Part shown: piece by piece, positions 18,268 to 25,559 of the stretch
Position numbering within the stretch: the first letter of the stretch is position 1
Layout of the letters: each line of letters opens with the position of its first letter
Origin: Verrucomicrobiia bacterium
GTDB lineage: Bacteria > Verrucomicrobiota > Verrucomicrobiia > Limisphaerales > Fontisphaeraceae
Assembly (NCBI GenBank): GCA_026414565.1
Contig: JAOAIT010000030.1
Location: 1 to 41,428, forward strand
Direction: 5' to 3'
DNA: 41,428 nt
Made by a program: the position numbers and the translations under genes
The notes under the pieces: model-generated
Told to the model about the DNA's origin: nothing
The model's input: the letters and a program-made list of their open reading frames with translations, nothing else
Database searches by the model: none

Positions 18268-18435
18268 TTAATGGGCCGAGGACTGGCCGGCTTCCGGGGG
18301 ATGGCCTTCGGCAGTGCCGTCGGCCTTTTCGCTGTTTTGGAGCCAGCGGCGGATGACGTACAAGAAGGCTGCCGGCAGCGCAAAGGCAAACAGCACGATC
18401 AGAATCAGGTCTATACCAAGCCACGCCAAAATCAT
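18268..18435 (-). CDS. 55-residue single-span membrane protein
   Basis: A small gene read on the minus strand. The product begins MILAWLGIDLILIVLFAFAL and continues through one hydrophobic helix (about 2-27). A basic anchor (IRRW) follows, then a hydrophilic acidic tail ending QSSAH. This is the standard layout of an N-out or signal-anchored small membrane protein. It lies in the same direction as the MsbA-like exporter, 115 bases upstream, and is divergent from queE. A GGA lies 9 bases before the ATG. Function unknown; a small accessory subunit of the exporter is possible. The evidence is the coherent hydrophobic helix and clean start and stop, not similarity. Confidence 0.6.
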   Translation of the reverse strand: MILAWLGIDLILIVLFAFALPAAFLYVIRRWLQNSEKADGTAEGHPPEAGQSSAH

Positions 18436-18529
18436 AATACGACATCCGCAAGGTGTCTCATGCGTGGCGCGATGTCAAGGCGGGCCGCCGGGCCACGGGG
18501 GCCGCCCGCGGGCCGGGCGCGATGGCGAG

Positions 18530-18557
18530 TTGCCGGTTGGTTAATTTGCCGTATGAT
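18530..18557 (+). promoter_or_regulatory. Promoter predicting a leaderless queE mRNA
   Basis: TTGCCG (18530-18535), 16 bases, TATGAT (18552-18557), then 6 bases and the ATG at 18564. The predicted transcription start coincides with the start codon. It also rules out the longer frame that begins at 18453. Confidence 0.55.
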
Positions 18558-18563
18558 GCGGGC

Positions 18564-19301
18564 ATGGCGGCGGCATCGCTGGTGGTGAACGAAATCTTTT
18601 TGAGTGTGCAAGGCGAAAGTACTTTCGCCGGGCTGCCGTGTGTTTTCGTGCGCCTGACCGCCTGTCCGCTGCGGTGTTCCTATTGCGATACCGCTTATGC
18701 GTTCACGGAAGGCCGGCGGCTGGAGCTGAAGGAGATTATGCAGGAGGTGCGAAGGCTGGCGGCGCCGTGGCGGGAGCGGGGCGGTCTGCTGCCCCTGCCC
18801 CTGGTGGAGGTCACCGGCGGCGAGCCGCTGGCGCAACCCCAGAGCCTGCCCCTGCTGGCGGCCTTGTGCGATGCCGGGTATGTCACGCTGCTGGAGACCA
18901 GCGGCGCGCTGGACATTGCGCCGGTGGATGGCCGGGTGCGGCGCATTGTGGACCTTAAATGCCCCGGCAGCGGGGAGGCGGCGCGCAACCGTTGGGAAAA
19001 TCTCAAGCATCTTAAAGCCACAGATGAACTGAAATTCGTCATCACTTCCCATCAGGATTATGAATGGGCCCGCGAGCAGGTGACCAGCCGGCGGCTGGCG
19101 GAGCTTTGCCCGGTGCTGTTTTCATGGGCGGCCCCGTTGACGGAGGCGCAGCGGGATCCTTCGCTCAAGCCGTTGCCTGCAGGCCATGTGCCGCTCAGCC
19201 GGCAGGAGCTGGCGGGGCGCATTCTGGCCGACGGCCTGCCGGTGCGTTTCCAAACCCAGTTGCACAAAATCATTTGGGCCCCCGATCAGCGGGGTGTCTG
19301 A
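18564..19301 (+). CDS. queE: 7-carboxy-7-deazaguanine synthase (radical SAM)
   Basis: Makes 7-carboxy-7-deazaguanine from 6-carboxytetrahydropterin in queuosine or other 7-deazapurine synthesis. From ATG 18564 the protein has 245 residues. The N-terminus VNEIFLSVQGESTFAG and the radical-SAM cluster C34-x3-C38-x2-C41 (CPLRCSYC) are diagnostic, as is the ending QTQLHKIIW. A GGEPL motif binds SAM. The start is chosen because a promoter -10 lies 6 bases before it and because the family begins there. Other queuosine genes (queC, queD, queF) are not in the window. The aminotransferase gene follows after 8 bases and is probably co-transcribed. Confidence 0.9.
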   Translation: MAAASLVVNEIFLSVQGESTFAGLPCVFVRLTACPLRCSYCDTAYAFTEGRRLELKEIMQEVRRLAAPWRERGGLLPLPLVEVTGGEPLAQPQSLPLLAALCDAGYVTLLETSGALDIAPVDGRVRRIVDLKCPGSGEAARNRWENLKHLKATDELKFVITSHQDYEWAREQVTSRRLAELCPVLFSWAAPLTEAQRDPSLKPLPAGHVPLSRQELAGRILADGLPVRFQTQLHKIIWAPDQRGV

Positions 19302-19309
19302 TCCAGACC

Positions 19310-20761
19310 ATGCCGCGCAAAGATTATGCCTACGGGTCGGTGAGCCGCAAAACCTTGGAGCGGCTTCACCGCTATGAATCGCCCAACGTCACCTTCATTG
19401 CCCCGGATGGTTCGTGGCCCATCGTATGGGAGCGGGCGCATGGTTTGCACGTGTGGGATGCGGAGGGGCGAAAGTATCTGGATCTGACGGCTGCGTTTGG
19501 GGTGGCGGCGGCGGGGCACGCCAACAGGCGCGTGGTCAAGGCGGCTCAACAACAACTGGAACGGCTGCCCCACGCCATGGGCGATGTGCATCCCCATCCC
19601 CTCAAAGCGGAGCTGGCCCAAACCTTGAGCCGGCTGACCTTTGAACGCTGGAAAAACAAATGTTCCCATCCGCTCAAAAAAATCCGCTCCTGGTGGGGCA
19701 AAACCATTTTTTGCAACTCTGGTTTTGAGGCTGTGGAAGCAGCGCTGAAGACCGCCCATCTGGCCACGGGCCGGCGCGGTATAATTGCCTTTGAAGGGGG
19801 GTATCATGGATTGGGCTACGGCGCGCTGAATGCCACGCATCGCCCCTTCTTTCGGCAACCCTTTCTCTCCCAGTTGGCGCAATTTGGTCAATTTGTGCCT
19901 TTTCCCATCGGGAACGAACATGATGTGTTGGGCAGTCCGCCGGTCGTGCTGTCGGTTATGCCCATTTCGACAGCACGCGGCAGGGAAGGAGCCAAACAGA
20001 GCCCGCTGGGACAGGTCGAAGCCCTGCTGGAGAGTGGCGAGGTGGGGGCGGTCTTGGTTGAACCCATCCAGGCCCGCGGGGGCATTCGCCTTCCGCCCTG
20101 GCATTTTCTGCCGGACTTGCGGCAGTTATGCGATCGTTACGAAGCGCTCTTGATCGTGGATGAGATCTACACGGGTTTTGGCCGCACGGGGGCGTGGTTT
20201 GCGTGTGAGCACAACTGGGTGGTTCCGGACTTGATCTGCCTGGGCAAAGCATTGACCGGGGGATTTCCCTTGTCGGCGTGTGTGGGCCATGCCGGGTTGA
20301 TGAACCGGGCATGGCCGCCCAGCCGGGGCGAGGCCATCCACACCAGCACGTTTCTGGGCAATCCGGTGGGATGTGCCATGGCCCTGGCCCATCTGCGCGA
20401 GATTGAGGAGAAAAATCTGGTGCAGCACAGCGCACGAGTGGGGGCGGCGTTCCTGGCCGAGCTTAAAACCTTGGAGCCGCGCTGCGGGGCCTTGGAAGTG
20501 AAGGCCCGGGGGTTGGGATTGATGTTGGGCCTGGAGCTGCGCCGGGAGGGCCAGCCGGCGGGGGCGGAGGCGATGCAGGTGGTCAAGCAGATGTTGCACC
20601 GCGGATTTATCGTCCTGCCTGAGGGCGAGCATGGGGAGGTCATCAGCTTCACGCCGCCCTTGATCATCAAGGAGGAGCACGCGCGCAAAACCGTGCGGGC
20701 CCTGCGCGAGATTCTAGAAAAATTGCCGGTGGCGGCAGGGAAGGGCCGGCCGGCTGCATAA
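19310..20761 (+). CDS. Class III PLP-dependent aminotransferase
   Basis: 483 residues from ATG 19310. The fold type I, class III signature is clear: E251 in VEPIQARGG, D284 in IVDEIYTGFGRTG, and the PLP lysine K313 in ICLGKALTGGFPLS. Such enzymes include acetylornithine, 4-aminobutyrate and omega-amino acid aminotransferases. A ~20-residue insertion (about 112-131, FERWKNKCSHPLKKIRSWWG) before the cofactor-binding region is unusual. The gene starts 8 bases after queE and is likely in its operon, but no known queuosine step needs an aminotransferase, so the substrate is open. A longer upstream frame overlaps queE and is rejected. Confidence 0.85.
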   Translation: MPRKDYAYGSVSRKTLERLHRYESPNVTFIAPDGSWPIVWERAHGLHVWDAEGRKYLDLTAAFGVAAAGHANRRVVKAAQQQLERLPHAMGDVHPHPLKAELAQTLSRLTFERWKNKCSHPLKKIRSWWGKTIFCNSGFEAVEAALKTAHLATGRRGIIAFEGGYHGLGYGALNATHRPFFRQPFLSQLAQFGQFVPFPIGNEHDVLGSPPVVLSVMPISTARGREGAKQSPLGQVEALLESGEVGAVLVEPIQARGGIRLPPWHFLPDLRQLCDRYEALLIVDEIYTGFGRTGAWFACEHNWVVPDLICLGKALTGGFPLSACVGHAGLMNRAWPPSRGEAIHTSTFLGNPVGCAMALAHLREIEEKNLVQHSARVGAAFLAELKTLEPRCGALEVKARGLGLMLGLELRREGQPAGAEAMQVVKQMLHRGFIVLPEGEHGEVISFTPPLIIKEEHARKTVRALREILEKLPVAAGKGRPAA

Positions 20762-20801
20762 AAGTTTTGGCGTTTGGGGCGTGGTTTATTAAGTTGTGGC
20801 C

Positions 20802-21500
20802 ATGCGCACGCTTCAGTCCCTGCTTGTCAACAATCAAAAATGGGCCCGGCAAATGGAGGCCCGCCAGCCCGGTTTTTTTGCCACTTTGGCCCGGCAGCAA
20901 CGGCCCAAGTTCCTGTGGATCGGTTGTGCCGACAGCCGGGTGCCGGCCAATGAAATTACCGGCCTTCTGCCCGGCGAGATGTTTGTGCATCGCAACATCG
21001 CCAATGTGGTGGCTCCCAGCGACATGAACAGCCTGGCGGTCATTCAATTTGCCGTGGAGGTTTTGAAGGTGGAGCACATCATTGTATGCGGCCACTACGG
21101 TTGCGGCGGGGTGCAGGCGGCCTTGCGGGGGGACCGGCTGGGACTGGTGGATCACTGGCTGCGGCAGGTGCGGCAGGTGGCGGAGCAGCATCAGGCGCGC
21201 CTTGCCGCCCTGCCCGACGACGCCGCGAAAGTCCTGCGTCTGTGCGAGCTGAACGTGCTGGAGCAGGCGTTGCATGTGAGCCAGTGCCCGGTGGTGCAGG
21301 ATGCCTGGCAGCGTGGCCAGGTGCTCTCCGTGCATGCCTGGATTTACGCCCTGGAAGATGGCCTGCTGCGGGACCTGGGGTATTGCGTCACTCGCAGTGA
21401 CGAGGTGGGGCCATGGCATGCCACCGCGCTGGCCGCGGCCGACCAGCGGCCAGCGGGCCAGCCGGCGCCCGTGCCGCCCCTTGACTTGGGTGCGCCGTAA
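20802..21500 (+). CDS. can: Beta-carbonic anhydrase
   Basis: Interconverts CO2 and bicarbonate, supplying bicarbonate for biosynthetic carboxylations. 232 residues from ATG 20802. The zinc ligands and dyad are C42, D44, H98 and C101 (IGCADSR and CGHYGCGG), at the same residue numbers as in E. coli Can. Blocks such as PGEMFVHRNIANVV, VEHIIVCGHYGCGGVQAA and LCELNVLEQ also correspond. A GTG at 20796 two codons earlier is an alternative start. A TATTAA (20787-20792) just upstream may be a -10, but the -35 is poor. The next gene starts 17 bases after the stop but may have its own promoter. Confidence 0.95.
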   Translation: MRTLQSLLVNNQKWARQMEARQPGFFATLARQQRPKFLWIGCADSRVPANEITGLLPGEMFVHRNIANVVAPSDMNSLAVIQFAVEVLKVEHIIVCGHYGCGGVQAALRGDRLGLVDHWLRQVRQVAEQHQARLAALPDDAAKVLRLCELNVLEQALHVSQCPVVQDAWQRGQVLSVHAWIYALEDGLLRDLGYCVTRSDEVGPWHATALAAADQRPAGQPAPVPPLDLGAP

Positions 21501-21509
21501 CAGTACGGT
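21481..21509 (+). promoter_or_regulatory. Candidate promoter of the BamD-like gene
   Basis: TTGACT (21481-21486), 17 bases, TACGGT (21504-21509), then 8 bases to the ATG at 21518. It overlaps the end of the carbonic anhydrase gene. The -10 matches consensus at three of six positions. Confidence 0.35.
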
Positions 21510-21517
21510 TGCGCTTT

Positions 21518-22561
21518 ATGAATTGTTGGACAATGCGCTGGTTGTGGGTGGTGGCAGTGCTGCTGGCCTTCACCTTTGAATCACCGGCTCCGCTGGTGTA
21601 CAAGCCGGGGGAAGGATGGTATTACGAGCCGGTAGGCTCGAAGGGGGAATGGGTCAAAGGCCGCGCCAAAGACCAGCTCGAGGTGGCCAAACAGGCGTTT
21701 GAAAAGAGGGATTACAGCCTGGCCCTGCGGGCGGCGCGCCGCACGGTGGCCCAATGGCCGCTGTCAGATTATGCCCCGGAGGCTCAATATTACGTGGCGC
21801 GCTGCTATGAGGCCAAAGGCAACGGGGAGAAGGCCTTTCGCGAGTACCAGAAGTTGTTGGAAAAATATCCGAAGTACGAAAAGTACGAGGAGGTGATGCA
21901 GCGGCAGTTTGAGATTGCCAACAGCTACCTGGCGGGCAAGTGGTTCCGGGTGCTGGGTTTGGTGCCGTTGTACCGGTCCATGGACAAGACGGCGGAGATG
22001 TACGAGAAAATCATTCAGAATGGGCCGTACACGGACATTTCTGCGCAGGCGCAGATGAAGATCGGGCAGGCGCATGAGAACAAGCGCGGGTTGTTCAAGA
22101 AGGCGCCGGACAACTTCAGCGCCGCCAAGGCTTATGAGCGCGCCGCCGATCGTTACTACGATCGGAAGGAAATCGCCGCCGATGCCACCTTCAAACAGGG
22201 GCTGGCCTACATGCGCCAATCCCAAACCTCCGAGTACGATCAAAACGCCGCCAACATGGCGGTGGCCACGTTCACTGATTTCATCACGCTGTTTCCGGAT
22301 GATCCGCGGGTGCCGGAAGCGCGGAAGAACATTGAATTATTGCGCACAGAGCAGGCGCGGGGAAGCTTCCAGGTGGCCCGGTTCTACGACAAACGCAAGC
22401 GCTACGAGGGCGCGCGCATTTACTACAATGAATGCCTGGCCATGGATCCGAAGTCGCCTTTCGCTGAGACTGCCCGCAAACGCCTGGAGGTTCTGAACAA
22501 GATGCTGGGGCCGCGCCAGGAAAGCGCTCCGGCCGAGAAACCGGCGGCGGAAGCCAAGTAA
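21518..22561 (+). CDS. BamD-like TPR protein of outer-membrane assembly
   Basis: 347 residues. An N-terminal hydrophobic signal (about 7-25) is followed by TPR-like helical repeats: the LEVAKQAFEKRDYSLALRAA region, then PEAQYYVARCYEAKG, and later repeats to about residue 320. This is the architecture of BamD/YfiO, the TPR lipoprotein of the beta-barrel assembly complex. There is no lipobox Cys after the signal, so this form may be periplasmic and soluble or anchored by an uncleaved helix. The N-terminal LVYKPGEGWYYE segment is typical of the Verrucomicrobia-type protein in my judgement. An LptE-like gene follows after 10 bases, supporting an envelope-assembly role. The tail is Ala/Glu-rich. 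Confidence 0.7.
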   Translation: MNCWTMRWLWVVAVLLAFTFESPAPLVYKPGEGWYYEPVGSKGEWVKGRAKDQLEVAKQAFEKRDYSLALRAARRTVAQWPLSDYAPEAQYYVARCYEAKGNGEKAFREYQKLLEKYPKYEKYEEVMQRQFEIANSYLAGKWFRVLGLVPLYRSMDKTAEMYEKIIQNGPYTDISAQAQMKIGQAHENKRGLFKKAPDNFSAAKAYERAADRYYDRKEIAADATFKQGLAYMRQSQTSEYDQNAANMAVATFTDFITLFPDDPRVPEARKNIELLRTEQARGSFQVARFYDKRKRYEGARIYYNECLAMDPKSPFAETARKRLEVLNKMLGPRQESAPAEKPAAEAK

Positions 22562-22571
22562 CAGGGAAGGT

Positions 22572-23093
22572 ATGAGGTCCCGCAGCCGCGTATTTTGGGC
22601 AGGGTGGTGCATTCTGGTGGTGGGCCTCACCGGGTGCGCGGGTTATCGGTTGGGCCCCAGCAACGGGCTGGCCGCGGGCGAGCGCAGCATCTTCGTCAAA
22701 CCTTTCCAAAATCAAACCATGGAACCCCGGCTGGGTGAGCCGGTGACGCACGCGCTGCGCAAGAGCTTGCAGCAGGACGGGACGTTTCACCTGAACACGG
22801 ATGGTGACGCCGACATTGTGGTCACGGGGACGGTGACGCGATTTTCCCGCTCGCCGGTGAGTTTTCAACCGCAGGATTTGGTCAGTGTGCAGGATTACGC
22901 GCTTTCCATCACCGCCCGCGTCAAGGCGGTGGAAAGGGCCTCCGGGAAGGTCATTTTGGATCGGGAAGTCACCGGCACCACCACGGTGCGGGTGGGCGCG
23001 GATTTGAACAGCACGGAGCGCCAGGCCACGCCGCTGCTGGCGCAGGACCTGGCGCGGCGCATTACGGCGCTGCTGACGGATGGGGATTGGTGA
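22572..23093 (+). CDS. LptE-like LPS-assembly lipoprotein
   Basis: 173 residues with a signal peptide and lipobox LTGC (Cys at about 22), followed directly by AGYRLG, a start common in LptE/RlpB-type lipoproteins. The body is alternating beta strands and helices (FVKPFQNQTMEP, VTHALRKSLQ, DIVVTGTVTRF) as in LptE, which plugs the LptD barrel and helps insert LPS in the outer membrane. A GGGAAGG stretch just before the ATG may serve as a ribosome-binding site. It is 10 bases after the BamD-like gene and probably co-transcribed. LptD is not in the window. Confidence 0.72.
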   Translation: MRSRSRVFWAGWCILVVGLTGCAGYRLGPSNGLAAGERSIFVKPFQNQTMEPRLGEPVTHALRKSLQQDGTFHLNTDGDADIVVTGTVTRFSRSPVSFQPQDLVSVQDYALSITARVKAVERASGKVILDREVTGTTTVRVGADLNSTERQATPLLAQDLARRITALLTDGDW

Positions 23094-23110
23094 GGGGCGC
23101 CGCCCCGGGA

Positions 23111-24280
23111 TCAATCTCGCCCGGTGATTTTTTCCAGCAGGGCGCGCATGCGTTGCGCCGCCCTGGGCCAGTTGAGGCGGCGCTGGTATTCGAGGAAGGC
23201 GTTGCGCGCCAGCAAGCGATATTCGTAATAACGCCGCATGAGCCGTTCAATCTGGTAGGCGTAGAGGTCGGGCCCGGCGCTGGCCGGAAAGGTGTGGCCG
23301 TTCAAACCTTCGCGGATAATGGAGGGTACCCCGCCCACTGCCGTGGCCAGACTGGGCAGGCCAAAGGAGGCGGCCTCACAAAACACGATGCCATACGCTT
23401 CGGCCCGCGTGGGGAGGAGCAAAAAATGCGATTCGGCAAACAGCCGGTCCAATTCCGCCCGCCCGGCAGCGGTGCTTTTGTCAATAAAACCGCGAACCTT
23501 GACGTAGGCCGGCACGGCCTGACCGTGCGGCGGACGGCTGCCCACCAACGTCAGCTCGGTGGGCAGGCCCAGGGCGTTCAGGCGGGCGGCCACAGCCATG
23601 GCGAGATCGCCGCCTTTGCGCTCCCAGAGGCGTCCCACAAAGAGCAGGCGGCAGGGGGACTCCGGCCGGGCGGCGATGAGGGCTTCGATGTCCGCCAGCG
23701 TCCGATGGCACTCCAGATTGGCGCCGAAGGGGATGACATGCACCTTGTGGGGGTCCACACCGTAATGCCGCAGGGCGCTTTCGGCGGCCCAGTCCGTGGC
23801 AAAGACCGCCAGGCGGCAGCGTTGCAGCACGGTGCGATCAATCCATTCGCCGGCCTTGAGGGTGGCGGCGCAAAGGTTTTGATAATCGGGGTAAAAATTG
23901 CGCATGCGGATGAACGTGCCATCCGTCCAGACCACCAGCGGCAGGTTGGTTTCCAAAAAGGCGAGGTGGTCGCCAAAAGAGCCCAGGACGACGTCCGCCG
24001 GTTGTTGGGCCACCGCCGCGGTGACCGCCCGCCCCAGTGCTTTGGCCCGGCCCAAATCGTACAAGGCCAGATAATTTTGGCGCAGGAGACGGCGGTAGAA
24101 GTGGTATTTAAAGTGCCGCCACCAATGGCCGGGGACGTGAAAGGGGCCCAGATGCCGCACGTTCAGGCCGGCCTGGGCCAGCGACTGGCCCATGAAATGG
24201 GTGGTGCCGGACCAGTGCCGCACATCCCCGGGGGCGCAGCCCGCCACGTACGCGACTGTCAGAGGAGAGGAGGAAGCCAT
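23111..24280 (-). CDS. Glycosyltransferase family 4
   Basis: 389 residues from ATG 24280. Two Rossmann-like halves of the GT-B fold are visible. The C-terminal half has FVGRLWERKGGDLAMAVA, TLVGSRPP and the EX7E retaining motif EAYGIVFCE, then GGVPSIIREGLNG. Such enzymes transfer a sugar from a nucleotide donor to a growing surface polysaccharide. It is the last gene of a minus-strand run and starts 16 bases after the FkbM methyltransferase. An in-frame ATG at 24358 would overlap that gene and adds a Pro/His-rich segment unlike the family, so the later start is preferred. Donor and acceptor are unknown. Confidence 0.85.
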   Translation of the reverse strand: MASSSPLTVAYVAGCAPGDVRHWSGTTHFMGQSLAQAGLNVRHLGPFHVPGHWWRHFKYHFYRRLLRQNYLALYDLGRAKALGRAVTAAVAQQPADVVLGSFGDHLAFLETNLPLVVWTDGTFIRMRNFYPDYQNLCAATLKAGEWIDRTVLQRCRLAVFATDWAAESALRHYGVDPHKVHVIPFGANLECHRTLADIEALIAARPESPCRLLFVGRLWERKGGDLAMAVAARLNALGLPTELTLVGSRPPHGQAVPAYVKVRGFIDKSTAAGRAELDRLFAESHFLLLPTRAEAYGIVFCEAASFGLPSLATAVGGVPSIIREGLNGHTFPASAGPDLYAYQIERLMRRYYEYRLLARNAFLEYQRRLNWPRAAQRMRALLEKITGRD

Positions 24281-24296
24281 GCGCGGGTGGAGGTGG

Positions 24297-25061
24297 TTAA
24301 GAGGCTGGGGAGGGTGGATGGCTGAGGAAAAGGGCATCGGCCCATTTGGCAGTGCCATCTGGCGCCCGGTTTATCTCATAAAGCCCCACCAGGTGGTAAT
24401 GTCGTTGCCACAGGAATTCATAGATTTCATGGAAATAGGCCTGGTCTTCATAAAGCGGAACGAACAACACTTCCACCAGCAGGCATCGGAGACGGTGTTC
24501 TGCCAACAATCCGCCTGCTCCCTGCAATATGCGCAGGTCATACCCTTGGGCGTCCACCTTCAGTAAATCAATGTGGGTAAGGGCATGTTCTCTGCAAAAG
24601 GAATCCAGCCGGCGCACGGGCACTTGCTGCGTGCCCAGCGTCTCCTGCCAGCCGCCCGGCTCATATTGTTTGGCTGCCGGGGCGGTGGCCAAAAGCGAAT
24701 TGGTGACGTCCACCTTGTTCAAATAAAAAGTTTTGGTGCCGTCCGTTTCCCCCAGGGCCAGGCAGTGCGGCGTAACGTTGGGGTGGGCTGCCGCCCGCTC
24801 CTGCAAGGCGGCAAAGACCTGGGGGAAAGGCTCGAAGGCGTGGATGCGGGCCTGGGGAAATTTCTCCAAAAGCCGGCCCAGGAACTGGCCGCGGTTGGCG
24901 CCGACATCGAAAATGAGCTGGGGCGGCCGCGTGCGGCAGATGGTTTGTACGTCATTGAGAGGATCGCGGCCCCATTCGCGCTGGTTGACCAGGTCATAGC
25001 CCAGGCGGGCCAACCCTGCCCGCAAGGCGCGACGCACAGCGGGCGGGATGAGGCGTTTCAT
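24297..25061 (-). CDS. FkbM family methyltransferase
   Basis: 254 residues with the SAM-binding loop FDVGANRGQF (51-60), the acidic ribose-binding segment IHAFEPFP, and the later LLKVDAQGYDLRILQGA typical of FkbM methyltransferases. These enzymes O-methylate sugars or natural products. Position between a glycosyltransferase and a two-component system in a likely polysaccharide run suggests methylation of a surface sugar, but this is inferred. It starts 21 bases after the response regulator stop. Confidence 0.85.
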   Translation of the reverse strand: MKRLIPPAVRRALRAGLARLGYDLVNQREWGRDPLNDVQTICRTRPPQLIFDVGANRGQFLGRLLEKFPQARIHAFEPFPQVFAALQERAAAHPNVTPHCLALGETDGTKTFYLNKVDVTNSLLATAPAAKQYEPGGWQETLGTQQVPVRRLDSFCREHALTHIDLLKVDAQGYDLRILQGAGGLLAEHRLRCLLVEVLFVPLYEDQAYFHEIYEFLWQRHYHLVGLYEINRAPDGTAKWADALFLSHPPSPAS

Positions 25062-25082
25062 GGGCGGGGGGTGCGGAATTTT

Positions 25083-25538
25083 TCAGACGGCGGTGCCCGG
25101 TGCGGTTCCTTCCTGGGGGCCTGCGGGGGGCGGATTCACCGCGTTTTCCGGGACTGCGGCCACCTCGGGGATGTGCCGGGCAATGCAGGCTTCAAGCTGT
25201 TCGAGCGTCACCGGTTTGGCCAGAAAGAACAGCCCGCCGCGGGTGCCGCCGGTGTCGCCCACCTCGCGTTTGGAGACGGTGGCGGTCAGGAAAACGATGG
25301 GGACATCCTTGAGACGGTTGTCCGCCTGAATGTGGGCGGCAACTTCGCCGCCGTCGGCATCGGGCATGATGACGTCTAGGAAAATCAGATGCGGCTTGAA
25401 CTCCCGCGCGGCGGCGGCCCCCCGGCGTCCCCGGTTTTCCTCGCGCACCTCATATTTGCCCGTTTTTTCGAGGTTGAGGCGCACCATCCGGGTGAACGTC
25501 GCTTCGTCATCAATGATCAATATGCGTTTTTTTTCCAT
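25083..25538 (-). CDS. Single-domain response regulator
   Basis: 151 residues. A receiver domain fills residues 1-~120: acidic pocket DDE (10-12), phospho-acceptor D55 in IFLDVIMPD, switch Thr in FLTATVS, and the conserved Lys in FLAKPV. A Pro/Ala-rich tail of about 30 residues follows with no output domain. The protein probably works by contact with another protein or as a phosphate relay. Its gene begins 21 bases after the PAS histidine kinase, its likely partner. Confidence 0.9.
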   Translation of the reverse strand: MEKKRILIIDDEATFTRMVRLNLEKTGKYEVREENRGRRGAAAAREFKPHLIFLDVIMPDADGGEVAAHIQADNRLKDVPIVFLTATVSKREVGDTGGTRGGLFFLAKPVTLEQLEACIARHIPEVAAVPENAVNPPPAGPQEGTAPGTAV

Positions 25539-25559
25539 ACGGGCCGCCGGCGAGGCGGG

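Noticed and set aside
18473-18478. Perfect minus-strand TTGACA upstream of the small membrane protein.
   Set aside because: No acceptable -10 hexamer lies 16-18 bases downstream, so it was not called a promoter.
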